DNA from: an uncultured Erysipelotrichaceae bacterium
Lineage (GTDB): Bacteria; Bacillota_I; Bacilli_A; RF39; UBA660
NCBI GenBank assembly: GCA_902797005.1
Contig: CADBRE010000145.1
Location: forward strand, 1 to 6,505
Direction: 5' to 3'
Length of the DNA: 6,505 bases
Of this stretch, positions 1 to 5,918 are shown one piece after another; within the stretch, counting starts at the first letter, position 1; the number at the start of each line of letters is the position of its first letter. The notes below the pieces were generated by a model, which worked only from the letters and a program-made list of their open reading frames with translations, made no database searches and was not told the origin of the DNA. The translations under genes were made by a program, and so were the position numbers.

Positions 1-588
1 AAGTGAAATTGCTTCTGCAATATCATGAGTAACCATAATGCAAGTAATACCTTCTTCTTTAAGTATTCTATATATATCATCAGAAACTTTAAGTCTTGAA
101 ACATAATCAAGAGCAGAAAAAGGCTCATCTAAAAATACAAGTTTAGGTTTAGTAGCAATTGTTCTAATTAAAGCAACTCTTTGCCTCATACCCCCTGAAA
201 GATTAGTGATTTTGGTATCTTTAAAATCTTTGAGGCCATATTTGTCAAGCAAATAATGAACATATAGCTTATTCACTTCAGTAAGTTTATTCTGAACTTT
301 AAGACCTATACAAGCATTATCAAATACTGTAAGCCATGGAAACAACGCATCTTCCTGAGTCATGTAACTACTAGTTGTACCTTCTTTATAAACTACACTT
401 CCCTTATAATCTTTATCAAGTCCAGCAAGTATATTAAGTATAGTACTTTTACCACATCCACTTGGCCCGATAATACAGAGAAACTCCCCATCTTTTACAC
501 TAAGAGATAAATTATGAATAGCCTTAACTTCTCCATTAAGACTATTATAATTTTTATATAAATGCTTTATTTCAAGTAAATTATCCAT
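1..588 (-). CDS. ABC transporter ATP-binding protein, SsuB/TauB-like (3' end cut by window edge)
   Basis: This is the cytoplasmic ATPase of an importer, powering uptake of the ligand caught by the binding protein encoded just upstream. The visible 196 residues hold every nucleotide-binding motif in order: Walker A GPSGCGKST (41-49), Q-loop Q78 in TQEDALFPW, signature LSGGMRQR (130-137), Walker B LVFLDE (150-155), D-loop SALD (158-161) and switch histidine H188 in VTHD. The ALFPWLTV stretch after the Q-loop is typical of the nitrate/sulfonate/taurine group. Family members are about 240-260 residues, so roughly 50 C-terminal residues lie off the left edge. The ATG at 588-586 overlaps the upstream gene's stop by 8 bp (ATGGATAA) and has only a weak GTGGAT-like ribosome site, so translational coupling is likely. 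No permease is visible; it probably lies further left. The substrate cannot be told from the sequence. Confidence 0.95.
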   Translation of the reverse strand, partial: MDNLLEIKHLYKNYNSLNGEVKAIHNLSLSVKDGEFLCIIGPSGCGKSTILNILAGLDKDYKGSVVYKEGTTSSYMTQEDALFPWLTVFDNACIGLKVQNKLTEVNKLYVHYLLDKYGLKDFKDTKITNLSGGMRQRVALIRTIATKPKLVFLDEPFSALDYVSRLKVSDDIYRILKEEGITCIMVTHDIAEAISL

Positions 589-1573
589 TGAAACTATTAT
601 CCACTAAAGTATTAAATGGTAATCTCTTAGTTAAAGCTTCATTGTACTCCATTAGATCTAGTAAATTGTTATATGCTTCTTCACTAATATAAGTCTTCTC
701 CCACCATGAGTCAGCATTTTTGTATCTACTTACAACTTCTACTAAATCTTCTATCTTAATATCAGGAAATTCACTCTTTATTACATTAGCTATTTCTTCA
801 TTAGAACTATTCTTAACAAAAGTTAACCCTTTTTGTATAGCTTTAGTAAATGCTTTAATAGTTTCTTTGTTATTATCTAAAAAGCTTTTCTTAGTATGGA
901 AAACTGTGTAAGGCACTTCACCACTCATAAGTCCTAAACTTGCAAGAGTGCAGCCATAGCCTTGTTTCTCTAACATAAATGCAGTTGGCTCGAACAGATT
1001 AACAAAATCTCCTTGTCCACCAATATAAGCACCAGATAGTGAAGCGAAGTCTACTGAATTATCGACCATTACTTCTCCTTTATTAACATTATTTTTATAA
1101 AGAGCATATTCAAACACCATTGAAGGCATTCCGCCTTTTCTACCGGCTAAAACACTTTTTCCTTTTAAGTCTTCAACAGTAAAGTTATCTTTCAAAGCAC
1201 AATCTCCAAATAAGAATTGTCCATCTCTTTTAGTAAGAGAAGAAAAACTAACTAGATAATCCTTAGCATTGTTTTCATAGACATATAAAGTAGCTTCAAG
1301 ACCACTTAAACCTATCTGTGCATCACCAGACAAAACCGCGCTTGCGACTTTATCAGCTCCACTAGTAAGTATTACATCTACATCAAGCCCCTCTTCTTCA
1401 AAGTACCCATTATGTAAGCTAGCATAGAATGGTGCATAAAACACACTGTGAGTAACCTCAGCAACAGTAATCTTCTTCTGATTATCTTCTTTATTATATC
1501 TATTATATATAACTGCAAGTAAAGCTATAAAAACAACAAAGATTAAAACAACATAATAATAAATCTTTTTCAT
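581..1573 (-). CDS. ABC transporter substrate-binding protein, NMT1/SsuA-like, membrane-anchored
   Basis: This 330-residue extracellular receptor would deliver a small molecule to an ABC importer. Residues 5-24 form one hydrophobic helix after MKK. From residue 35 the fold matches NMT1/THI5- and SsuA-type proteins: ITVAEVTHSVFYAPFYAS, then NGYFEEEGLDVDVI (55-69), SGDAQIGLSG (82-91) and the domain-crossing VEDLKGKSVLAGRKGG (133-148). The start at 1573 was chosen because GAAAGAAGGGG lies just upstream and a signal helix follows immediately. The frame stays open to 1729, but that extension is encoded by the tandem repeat and lacks a ribosome site. The hydrophobic helix has no lipobox cysteine, unlike most Gram-positive binding proteins, so it is probably a membrane anchor. 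The only two cysteines, C125 and C208, could form a disulfide. Candidate ligands include thiamine precursors and sulfonates, but nothing here decides; no TPP riboswitch was seen upstream. Confidence 0.92.
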   Translation of the reverse strand: MKKIYYYVVLIFVVFIALLAVIYNRYNKEDNQKKITVAEVTHSVFYAPFYASLHNGYFEEEGLDVDVILTSGADKVASAVLSGDAQIGLSGLEATLYVYENNAKDYLVSFSSLTKRDGQFLFGDCALKDNFTVEDLKGKSVLAGRKGGMPSMVFEYALYKNNVNKGEVMVDNSVDFASLSGAYIGGQGDFVNLFEPTAFMLEKQGYGCTLASLGLMSGEVPYTVFHTKKSFLDNNKETIKAFTKAIQKGLTFVKNSSNEEIANVIKSEFPDIKIEDLVEVVSRYKNADSWWEKTYISEEAYNNLLDLMEYNEALTKRLPFNTLVDNSFNG

Positions 1574-1577
1574 TAAA

Positions 1578-1588
1578 CCCCTTCTTTC
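1578..1588 (-). promoter_or_regulatory. Ribosome binding site fixing the binding-protein start at 1573
   Basis: On the minus strand this reads GAAAGAAGGGG, with four bases (TTTA) before the ATG at 1573-1571. It supports the internal start over an upstream ATG at 1729 in the same frame, which has no such site. Confidence 0.75.
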
Positions 1589-1594
1589 TAAAGT

Positions 1595-1600
1595 ATTATA
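1595..1600 (-). promoter_or_regulatory. Putative -10 box for the ABC importer operon
   Basis: The minus strand reads TATAAT here, a perfect -10 hexamer just upstream of the ribosome site, which predicts a very short leader. No good -35 is seen 16-18 bp upstream (ATCACT at 17 bp spacing), so the promoter may need an activator. The 22-bp repeat array begins about 58 bp further upstream, a suitable place for a regulator. Confidence 0.5.
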
Positions 1601-1657
1601 TGAAGAAAAAAGGAATAAGTGATAAAGAAAAATGCACACAAATATCAAGACAAATTT

Positions 1658-1767
1658 CTGCAAATAGTATGCCAAAACTCTGCAAATCGTAAATCGAAGT
1701 TTTGCAAATCGTAAGTCGAAATCCTGCAAATCGTAAATCGTGGCTCTGCAAATCGTAAATTGGCATA
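1658..1767. repeat. Five-unit 22-bp tandem repeat array between divergent promoters
   Basis: Units begin at 1658, 1680, 1702, 1724 and 1746, an exact 22-bp period with no insertions or deletions. The consensus of the first 17 bases is CTGCAAATCGTAAATCG, identical in units 2 and 4. Unit 5 differs there at one position and unit 3 at two. Unit 1 keeps only CTGCAAAT plus scattered matches, and 1636-1657 may be a still more degenerate unit. The last five bases of each unit vary. Within a unit AAATCG occurs twice, 7 bp apart. The spacing is close to two helical turns, so all units would face the same side of the DNA, as with iterons or multi-site operators. The array lies between the importer promoter on the minus strand and the PlsC promoter on the plus strand. 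Its function is unknown. Confidence 0.9.
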
Positions 1768-1811
1768 TGAAAAATTTAAAGCTTAAGAAATAGAAATTAA
1801 ATTTTAAAATC

Positions 1812-1840
1812 TTGAAATATACATAAACTTTATATATAAT
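1812..1840 (+). promoter_or_regulatory. Near-consensus sigma-A promoter for the PlsC pair
   Basis: TTGAAA (1812-1817) and TATAAT (1835-1840) are separated by exactly 17 bp. The ribosome site AGAGGA (1847-1852) lies 6 bp before the ATG at 1859. The -10 is so close to the start codon that the leader would be only about a dozen bases. Confidence 0.75.
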
Positions 1841-1858
1841 TAAGTTAGAGGATTAGTT

Positions 1859-2428
1859 ATGAGAAAATATAGATTTTATAGATTTGCTAGACCTATAATA
1901 AAGTTTTTAATGAAAGTATTATTTAGAATAGAGGTTATTGGAGAAGAGAACATCCCTGATGGCAAATTAGTGCTAGCAGGTAATCATACAAACATATTGG
2001 ATGCATGGCTTTTAATTTCAGGAACAAAAAGAACTCTAAGGTTTCTTGCTAAAAAAGAACTACATGAAGGACCGTTCTCATTCATATTTAAATGGATGGC
2101 AACAATCCCTGTAAACAGAGGAGGAGACACAACAAAAGCAAAAGAAATGGCTTATGAAGCATTAAATAATAACGAAGCAGTAGTAATATTTCCAGAAGGG
2201 ACTATCAATAAAACAAATAAAACAATCATGCCATTTAAAAAAGGAGCTGTAACATTTGCAAGTAGAACTAAAAGCCCAATCGTGCCTTTTACAATAAAAC
2301 GAAAATACAAACTATTTAGAAAAAGTGTAATACTTGAATTTTATAAGCCATATTACACAAAAAGTGATATAATGGAAGAAGAGAATAATAAATTGATGGA
2401 TAGAATCACAAAAGAATTGGAGAGATAA
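1859..2428 (+). CDS. PlsC-type 1-acyl-sn-glycerol-3-phosphate acyltransferase (first of tandem pair)
   Basis: This gene probably transfers an acyl chain to lysophosphatidic acid to make phosphatidic acid at the inner face of the membrane, the second acylation in phospholipid synthesis. The 189-residue protein shows the family blocks: block I NHTNILD (42-48) with the catalytic His43 and Asp48, the IPVNRGG segment (83-89), block III FPEGT (111-115) and block IV VPF (142-144). The N-terminus is basic and amphipathic (residues 1-25), suiting peripheral membrane binding. One oddity is that the arginine usually following FPEGT, thought to contact the glycerol-phosphate, is replaced (FPEGTINK), whereas the downstream paralogue keeps FPEGTRNK. 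A divergent substrate preference is therefore possible. The length is typical of short Gram-positive PlsC proteins. It starts 19 bp after a strong -10 box and is probably cotranscribed with the next gene. Confidence 0.9.
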   Translation: MRKYRFYRFARPIIKFLMKVLFRIEVIGEENIPDGKLVLAGNHTNILDAWLLISGTKRTLRFLAKKELHEGPFSFIFKWMATIPVNRGGDTTKAKEMAYEALNNNEAVVIFPEGTINKTNKTIMPFKKGAVTFASRTKSPIVPFTIKRKYKLFRKSVILEFYKPYYTKSDIMEEENNKLMDRITKELER

Positions 2429-2431
2429 ATT

Positions 2432-3034
2432 ATGAAAAATATAGGATATAAGTTTTTTAGATTTGTGCTTAAACCTGTTTATAAGTTTTACTATAATCCA
2501 AAGATTTATAATAAAGAAGTATTAAAAGGTTTGGAAAGCCCACTTATTTTTGCTGGTAATCACATACATATAATGGATCAAAATAATGTAATAATATCAA
2601 CTAATAAAGTAATAACTTACATGGCTAAGAAAGAATATTTTGACTCAGCTAAAACTAGATGGTTTTTCAAAATAGTGGGATGCATACCTGTTGATAGAGA
2701 AGGAGATGCAACGCCTGCTACTAATAAAGCATTAGAAGTATTAAAAGGCAATGGAAACATAGGAATATTTCCAGAGGGAACAAGAAACAAAACAAAAGAA
2801 AAACTTTTGCCATTTAAGTTTGGGACTGTTTCAATGGCTAACAAAACAAATGCTACTATAGTTCCTTATGCGATAGTAGGAGAATATAAGTTTAGAAGTA
2901 AAACTCTAAAAGTGAAATTCGGAACACCTTTCAAAGTTGAGAATGGTGACTTAGAAAAAGCAAATACTTATTTAAGAAATACAATATCAGATATGATAGA
3001 TGAACTAAATGAAATGAACAAAACTGAAAAGTAG
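2432..3034 (+). CDS. PlsC-type 1-acyl-sn-glycerol-3-phosphate acyltransferase (second of tandem pair)
   Basis: This second acyltransferase of 200 residues begins 3 bp after the first gene's stop; its ribosome site GGAGAG (2419-2424) lies inside the end of that gene, so the two form an operon. Block I is NHIHIMD (43-49; His44 and Asp49), followed by IPVDREGD (85-92), block III FPEGTRNK (113-120) with the expected arginine, and block IV VPY (144-146). The same block order and spacing show that the two genes are paralogues, but their sequences have diverged well beyond a recent duplication. The complete motif set makes this the better candidate for a conventional lysophosphatidate acyltransferase. 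Its last codons (encoding KTEK) lie in the palindrome that probably terminates transcription. Confidence 0.92.
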   Translation: MKNIGYKFFRFVLKPVYKFYYNPKIYNKEVLKGLESPLIFAGNHIHIMDQNNVIISTNKVITYMAKKEYFDSAKTRWFFKIVGCIPVDREGDATPATNKALEVLKGNGNIGIFPEGTRNKTKEKLLPFKFGTVSMANKTNATIVPYAIVGEYKFRSKTLKVKFGTPFKVENGDLEKANTYLRNTISDMIDELNEMNKTEK

Positions 3035-3053
3035 AAATTACTCTTCAGTTTTT
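3020..3053. terminator. Bidirectional rho-independent terminator overlapping both convergent gene ends
   Basis: AAAACTGAA (3020-3028) pairs with TTCAGTTTT (3044-3052), followed inward by one A-C mismatch, AGTA/TACT (3030-3033 and 3039-3042) and a five-base loop. A T-run follows on the plus strand (to 3053, then C and TTT) and a shorter one on the minus strand. The hairpin covers the last codons and stops of both the PlsC gene and the regulator gene. Confidence 0.75.
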
Positions 3054-3319
3054 CTTTGGTCTATTCTTGTATAGTTTGTAACATGAGCTTTATTAAACTT
3101 AATTAATTCTTCTCCTTTGATATTTGCCTTCTTATCATAATTATTAATATTATTTGCAAACTTATCAACAGTAGACAATCTAACATCAACTTTATAATTT
3201 TCAATTTGATTCAAATAAGATAAAGTAGTGCCTAGTATTTCAGCAAACTTTTCTTGAGATAAATTATACTTTTTCCTTAAATATTTTAAATTAATAGATA
3301 ATATTTCTCCTAATTTCAT
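3038..3319 (-). CDS. Small XRE-family helix-turn-helix regulator
   Basis: This 93-residue protein is a probable DNA-binding regulator. Residues 10-56 form a Cro/C1-type helix-turn-helix: LKYLRKKYNLSQEKFAEILG, then TTLSYLNQIENYKVDVR, where the second stretch holds the recognition helix and the typical YLNQIE end. The remaining 35 or so residues are polar and basic with no recognisable domain, so no effector or protease partner can be named. The start at 3319 is supported by TTTGGAGG ending 4 bp upstream. It is convergent with the acyltransferase pair, its stop lying 3 bp from theirs, and stands alone on its strand. Its targets are unknown. It could regulate itself, a neighbour, or the fragment-bearing region next to it, and small proteins like this are also common leftovers of mobile elements. 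Confidence 0.85.
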   Translation of the reverse strand: MKLGEILSINLKYLRKKYNLSQEKFAEILGTTLSYLNQIENYKVDVRLSTVDKFANNINNYDKKANIKGEELIKFNKAHVTNYTRIDQRKTEE

Positions 3320-3349
3320 ATGGCCTCCAAAGCTATAAATATTAACTTA

Positions 3350-3378
3350 ATTGTATAATCTATAAAAATAAATGTCTT
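3350..3378 (-). promoter_or_regulatory. Candidate promoter for the XRE-family regulator
   Basis: On the minus strand AAGACA (3378-3373) and TACAAT (3355-3350) are 17 bp apart, followed by about 20 bp to the GGAGG ribosome site at 3328-3324. The -10 matches the consensus at five of six positions and the -35 at four of six. Confidence 0.4.
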
Positions 3379-3410
3379 TACTAGAAAAGCAAAAGAAAAC
3401 CTTGACTTAA

Positions 3411-3569
3411 AACTTTTGCTATTCTATAGACAACTACTGCTTTAATGGCACATGCGGTGGCGTGATAAATTCTACCGGCGTTCGTCCTGTCTTATCATTA
3501 GTGTCAAACACCAAATTGCTAAGTGGTAATGGCGCAGTAGATTTTCCATATCAAATAAATGTTGAATAG
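3411..3569 (+). pseudogene. Start-less C-terminal remnant of a surface/prepilin-like protein gene
   Basis: An open stretch of 52 codons ends at TAG (3567-3569) and is preceded in frame by TAA (3408-3410). It contains no ATG and no ribosome site, so it is not an intact gene. It translates to a polypeptide running from NFCYSIDNYC through GGVINSTGVRPVLSL (3456-3500) and LLSGNGAVDFPYQINVE to the stop. The GVRPVLSL, then a short strand, then SGNG and PYQI resembles the C-terminal signature (GVRPVISL, then GGTG and PYTI) that I recognise from exported, often prepilin-like or DUF6273-type, proteins of low-GC gut bacteria. The stretch is visibly richer in GC and in GGC/ACC/GTC codons than its surroundings, consistent with a separate origin. 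No continuation was found in another frame upstream. It is most likely a relic of a deleted or recombined gene; a silent cassette is a less likely alternative. Confidence 0.65.
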
Positions 3570-3584
3570 TCAACTAAAAGTAAA

Positions 3585-3638
3585 AAAATAATAAAATTAT
3601 AAAAAAATAAAGCAATAACATAAAAGGTTTGATATAAT
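3585..3638 (+). promoter_or_regulatory. A/T-rich promoter for the dockerin-hydrolase and cohesin genes
   Basis: TATAAT at 3633-3638 is a perfect -10 box about 23 bp before the ribosome site. The -35 position (around 3610-3615, AAGCAA) is poor, but 3585-3610 is almost pure A and T with phased A-runs, which could act as an UP element. Between the upstream relic gene (ending 3569) and this promoter nothing else coding is visible. Confidence 0.5.
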
Positions 3639-3660
3639 ATATATTGTATTAATGTACTCT

Positions 3661-3669
3661 AGAAAGGGG
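3661..3669 (+). promoter_or_regulatory. Ribosome binding site fixing the hydrolase start at 3676
   Basis: AGAAAGGGG lies 6 bp before ATG 3676, which begins a classical signal peptide. An in-frame ATG at 3652 would place this site inside the coding region and put a non-signal leader before MKK, so it was not chosen. Confidence 0.75.
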
Positions 3670-3675
3670 CATATT

Positions 3676-5904
3676 ATGAAAAAGATAAATTATATTATAT
3701 TCACTTTATTTGTTAATGCTTTTTTAATTGCTAATTTGAATGCCCTAGAAGGGTACACAACAGAAGCCAATATAAGAGTTAGAAAAGAAGCAAATACAAG
3801 TTCTGAAATAATCGAGCAAATATCAAGTAAACATACTACATTAGATATTATAAGTGAAGAAGTGATTAACGAGGGAGATCCTGATTGTTCGGCTGGCTGG
3901 TATAAAATAAAATATAATGGAAGTGAAAACTACATATGTGGTGTTTATGTTTCTATTGGTAAAAATCCTAGTCAAACATCTAGTGAGATTAACTACAACA
4001 CAAATACATTTGATGCAAGAGTAAATGCACTTAATGTATATGCTAGAAGTGGTGCTGGATATGGTTATTCTACTGTAATGTATTTCTTGCCTGGCACTAA
4101 TGTAACAATAATAGGTGATAAAATAAAGGGGCAAGGATGTTCTGATGGTTGGTACTTGGTTAAGTATCATGGTACAAATACTGGATATGTTTGTAGCACT
4201 TATGTTGATAAAAAAGAAGAAATAATAGCTAAAAATGATGAATACTCCGAGATTCTAAAAAAAGAAGGATTTCCTGATACATATATTCAATATTTAAATC
4301 ATCTTCACAAGATTCACCCAACATGGAGTTTCAAAGCTATAAATACAAATCTTTATTGGGATAATGTAGTAAGTGGTGAATCAAACAAAAACTTAGTGCA
4401 ATCAACTAATCTGGCTTACATAATTTCATTAAGCATGATGCCAGAAAAGAACTGGTATGTAACAAGAGATAGCGTAAATGCATTTTATCTTGATCCTCGA
4501 AACTTTCTTACTGAAAGATTCATATTTATGTTTCAATCATTAGCTTATAACTACGGTAAGGGAAAAGAAGAAAAATTTAGTAAAGATAATGAAATGACAG
4601 TGTTTTATTACAACGCAATAACTTCATTATTAGAAGGTTCTTATTTAAACGCAGATGAGTACAAATATGCATATATTGAAGCTGGCTGGAAATATAATGT
4701 TAGCCCAGTTCATTTAGTAAGTAGAACAATTCAAGAAGGTGGATCAAGAGAAACATATTTAGCTGTATCAGGAACAAGTGGTTCTGTATATGGAGAAAAA
4801 TCTCTTAATGGATATTATAACTATTACAATATCGGTTCATATGGAGACAACCCAGTTTATAATGGACTTGTATACGCTTGCGGTAAGGATTGCAATTCAG
4901 AAAGTAATAATAGCTACGGAAGACCATGGAACTCAAGAGTAAAAGCTATTGATGGTGGAGCAGATTTTATAAGCACAAGATATGTAAACTCTGGGCAAAA
5001 CACATTATACTTGCAAAAGTTTAATACTACACCAGTTGCAACTTACGCTAATCAATATATGTCTAATGTCTTAGGAGCAGCATATGAAGCAGAGAAAGCA
5101 TATGAATCATATAAAGAAATGGATGCATTAAATGATGCATATGTATTTAATATTCCAGTTTACTTAGAAATGCCAGAAAGTGTTAGCTTGCCATCAATAG
5201 AAAGCACTATAAACACACTAGAAAGCATAACTATCAACAACGAAAAAATAACTGGATTTGATAGTGATATCCTTGAGTACACTAAATATGTTGATAAACA
5301 AACAGAGAAGATAACTATAAATGCAACAAAGACAGATATAGCATCAACTATTGAAGGTGTGGGAGAAATAAAACTTGATAACAACGAAACTAAAATAAAT
5401 ATAACAGTAACAAGTGAAAGTGACTCTAAAAAAACATATGTAATTAAAGTTATAAAAGTAGAAAACATAACTAGTATTGCTGATATTCTATCTGGGTTAT
5501 CGGTAAAAGTTGACGGTTCATTAATGTATGGTATAAGCCCTAAAACACAAGTAAATACTCTAGTTAAAAGTATTGAAAAAAATGGCGTAGGATCAAGTAT
5601 GACAATAACTGATGCTGCCGGAAATGCAGTTGATACAAATTCTAATTTAAAAACAGGATTCACTTTACTATTAAATGCACCTAACGGAGAATCTAAAGCT
5701 TTCACAATAGTTGTAACTGGAGATGCTTCAGGAGATGGAGAAATAACAATACTTGACTTATTAAAAGTTCAAAAACATTTAGTGGCTTCATCCAAACTAG
5801 ACGGAGCGTATCTAAAAGCAGCAGACACTAATGATGACAAACAAGTAACTATATTAGATTTATTAAGAGTACAAAAAGTAATAATGAAACAGTTAGAGTT
5901 TTAG
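3676..5904 (+). CDS. Secreted cell-wall hydrolase: SH3b-SH3b-glucosaminidase-cadherin-like-dockerin
   Basis: This exported protein of 742 residues probably cuts the glycan chains of peptidoglycan. Domains in order are: a signal peptide (1-23, cleavage likely after LNA); two bacterial SH3 domains (about 25-95 and 112-178, each with RVRKEANTSS- or YARSGAGYGYS-like starts and a GWY(K/L)VKY core) that would bind wall peptide; and an endo-beta-N-acetylglucosaminidase-type domain (about 195-480) with candidate catalytic Glu354 in VSRTIQEGG and the typical NGYYNYYNIGSYG (378-390). Next come a cadherin-like beta-sandwich domain (about 513-593, LESITINN, then YTKYV), an uncharacterised beta-rich linker (about 597-680), and a type I dockerin (682-737) with two calcium loops, D683/S685/D687/D694 and D717/N719/D721/D728. 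No sortase motif or C-terminal membrane helix is present, so attachment is probably through the dockerin. Six cysteines occur as 71/88, 155/173 and 402/406. The next gene, 14 bp downstream, encodes a cohesin protein. Confidence 0.92.
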   Translation: MKKINYIIFTLFVNAFLIANLNALEGYTTEANIRVRKEANTSSEIIEQISSKHTTLDIISEEVINEGDPDCSAGWYKIKYNGSENYICGVYVSIGKNPSQTSSEINYNTNTFDARVNALNVYARSGAGYGYSTVMYFLPGTNVTIIGDKIKGQGCSDGWYLVKYHGTNTGYVCSTYVDKKEEIIAKNDEYSEILKKEGFPDTYIQYLNHLHKIHPTWSFKAINTNLYWDNVVSGESNKNLVQSTNLAYIISLSMMPEKNWYVTRDSVNAFYLDPRNFLTERFIFMFQSLAYNYGKGKEEKFSKDNEMTVFYYNAITSLLEGSYLNADEYKYAYIEAGWKYNVSPVHLVSRTIQEGGSRETYLAVSGTSGSVYGEKSLNGYYNYYNIGSYGDNPVYNGLVYACGKDCNSESNNSYGRPWNSRVKAIDGGADFISTRYVNSGQNTLYLQKFNTTPVATYANQYMSNVLGAAYEAEKAYESYKEMDALNDAYVFNIPVYLEMPESVSLPSIESTINTLESITINNEKITGFDSDILEYTKYVDKQTEKITINATKTDIASTIEGVGEIKLDNNETKINITVTSESDSKKTYVIKVIKVENITSIADILSGLSVKVDGSLMYGISPKTQVNTLVKSIEKNGVGSSMTITDAAGNAVDTNSNLKTGFTLLLNAPNGESKAFTIVVTGDASGDGEITILDLLKVQKHLVASSKLDGAYLKAADTNDDKQVTILDLLRVQKVIMKQLEF

Positions 5905-5918
5905 AAAGGAAGTAAAAA

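Noticed and set aside
1574..1729. N-terminal extension of the binding protein to an ATG at 1729
   Set aside because: It has no ribosome site, is partly encoded by the 22-bp repeats, covers the TATAAT and the GAAGGGG site, and would bury the signal helix.
1658..1767. CRISPR array
   Set aside because: Units abut with only about five variable bases and no spacers, and no cas gene is present.
1574..1858. Riboswitch (for example TPP) upstream of the importer
   Set aside because: The likely transcript leader is under 20 bases, and no conserved riboswitch core sequences were found on either strand.
3388..3420. Inverted repeat AGCAAAAG/CTTTTGCT with a 17-base loop, a possible terminator or attachment site
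   Set aside because: The stem is only 8 bp, A/T-rich, with a long loop and no following T-run; no gene ends there and chance is likely in such AT-rich DNA.
3402..3430. TTGACT-17 bp-TATAGA as a plus-strand promoter for a small RNA
   Set aside because: The -10 is weak and lies inside the relic gene; no conserved structure or terminator follows.
3561..3574. GTTGA-ATAG-TCAAC short hairpin at the end of the relic gene
   Set aside because: A five-pair stem is too short to claim as a terminator; it may be a decayed one.
3652..3675. Eight-residue N-terminal extension of the hydrolase (MYSRKGHI)
   Set aside because: The ribosome site lies inside it and the signal peptide starts naturally at ATG 3676.
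5160..5705. 181-codon open frame on the minus strand inside the hydrolase gene
   Set aside because: It is antisense to well-defined cadherin-like and linker domains, has no ribosome site and no recognisable domain. The same reasoning removes minus-strand frames at 3841-4170 and 2617-2844 and the plus-strand frame at 720-911.
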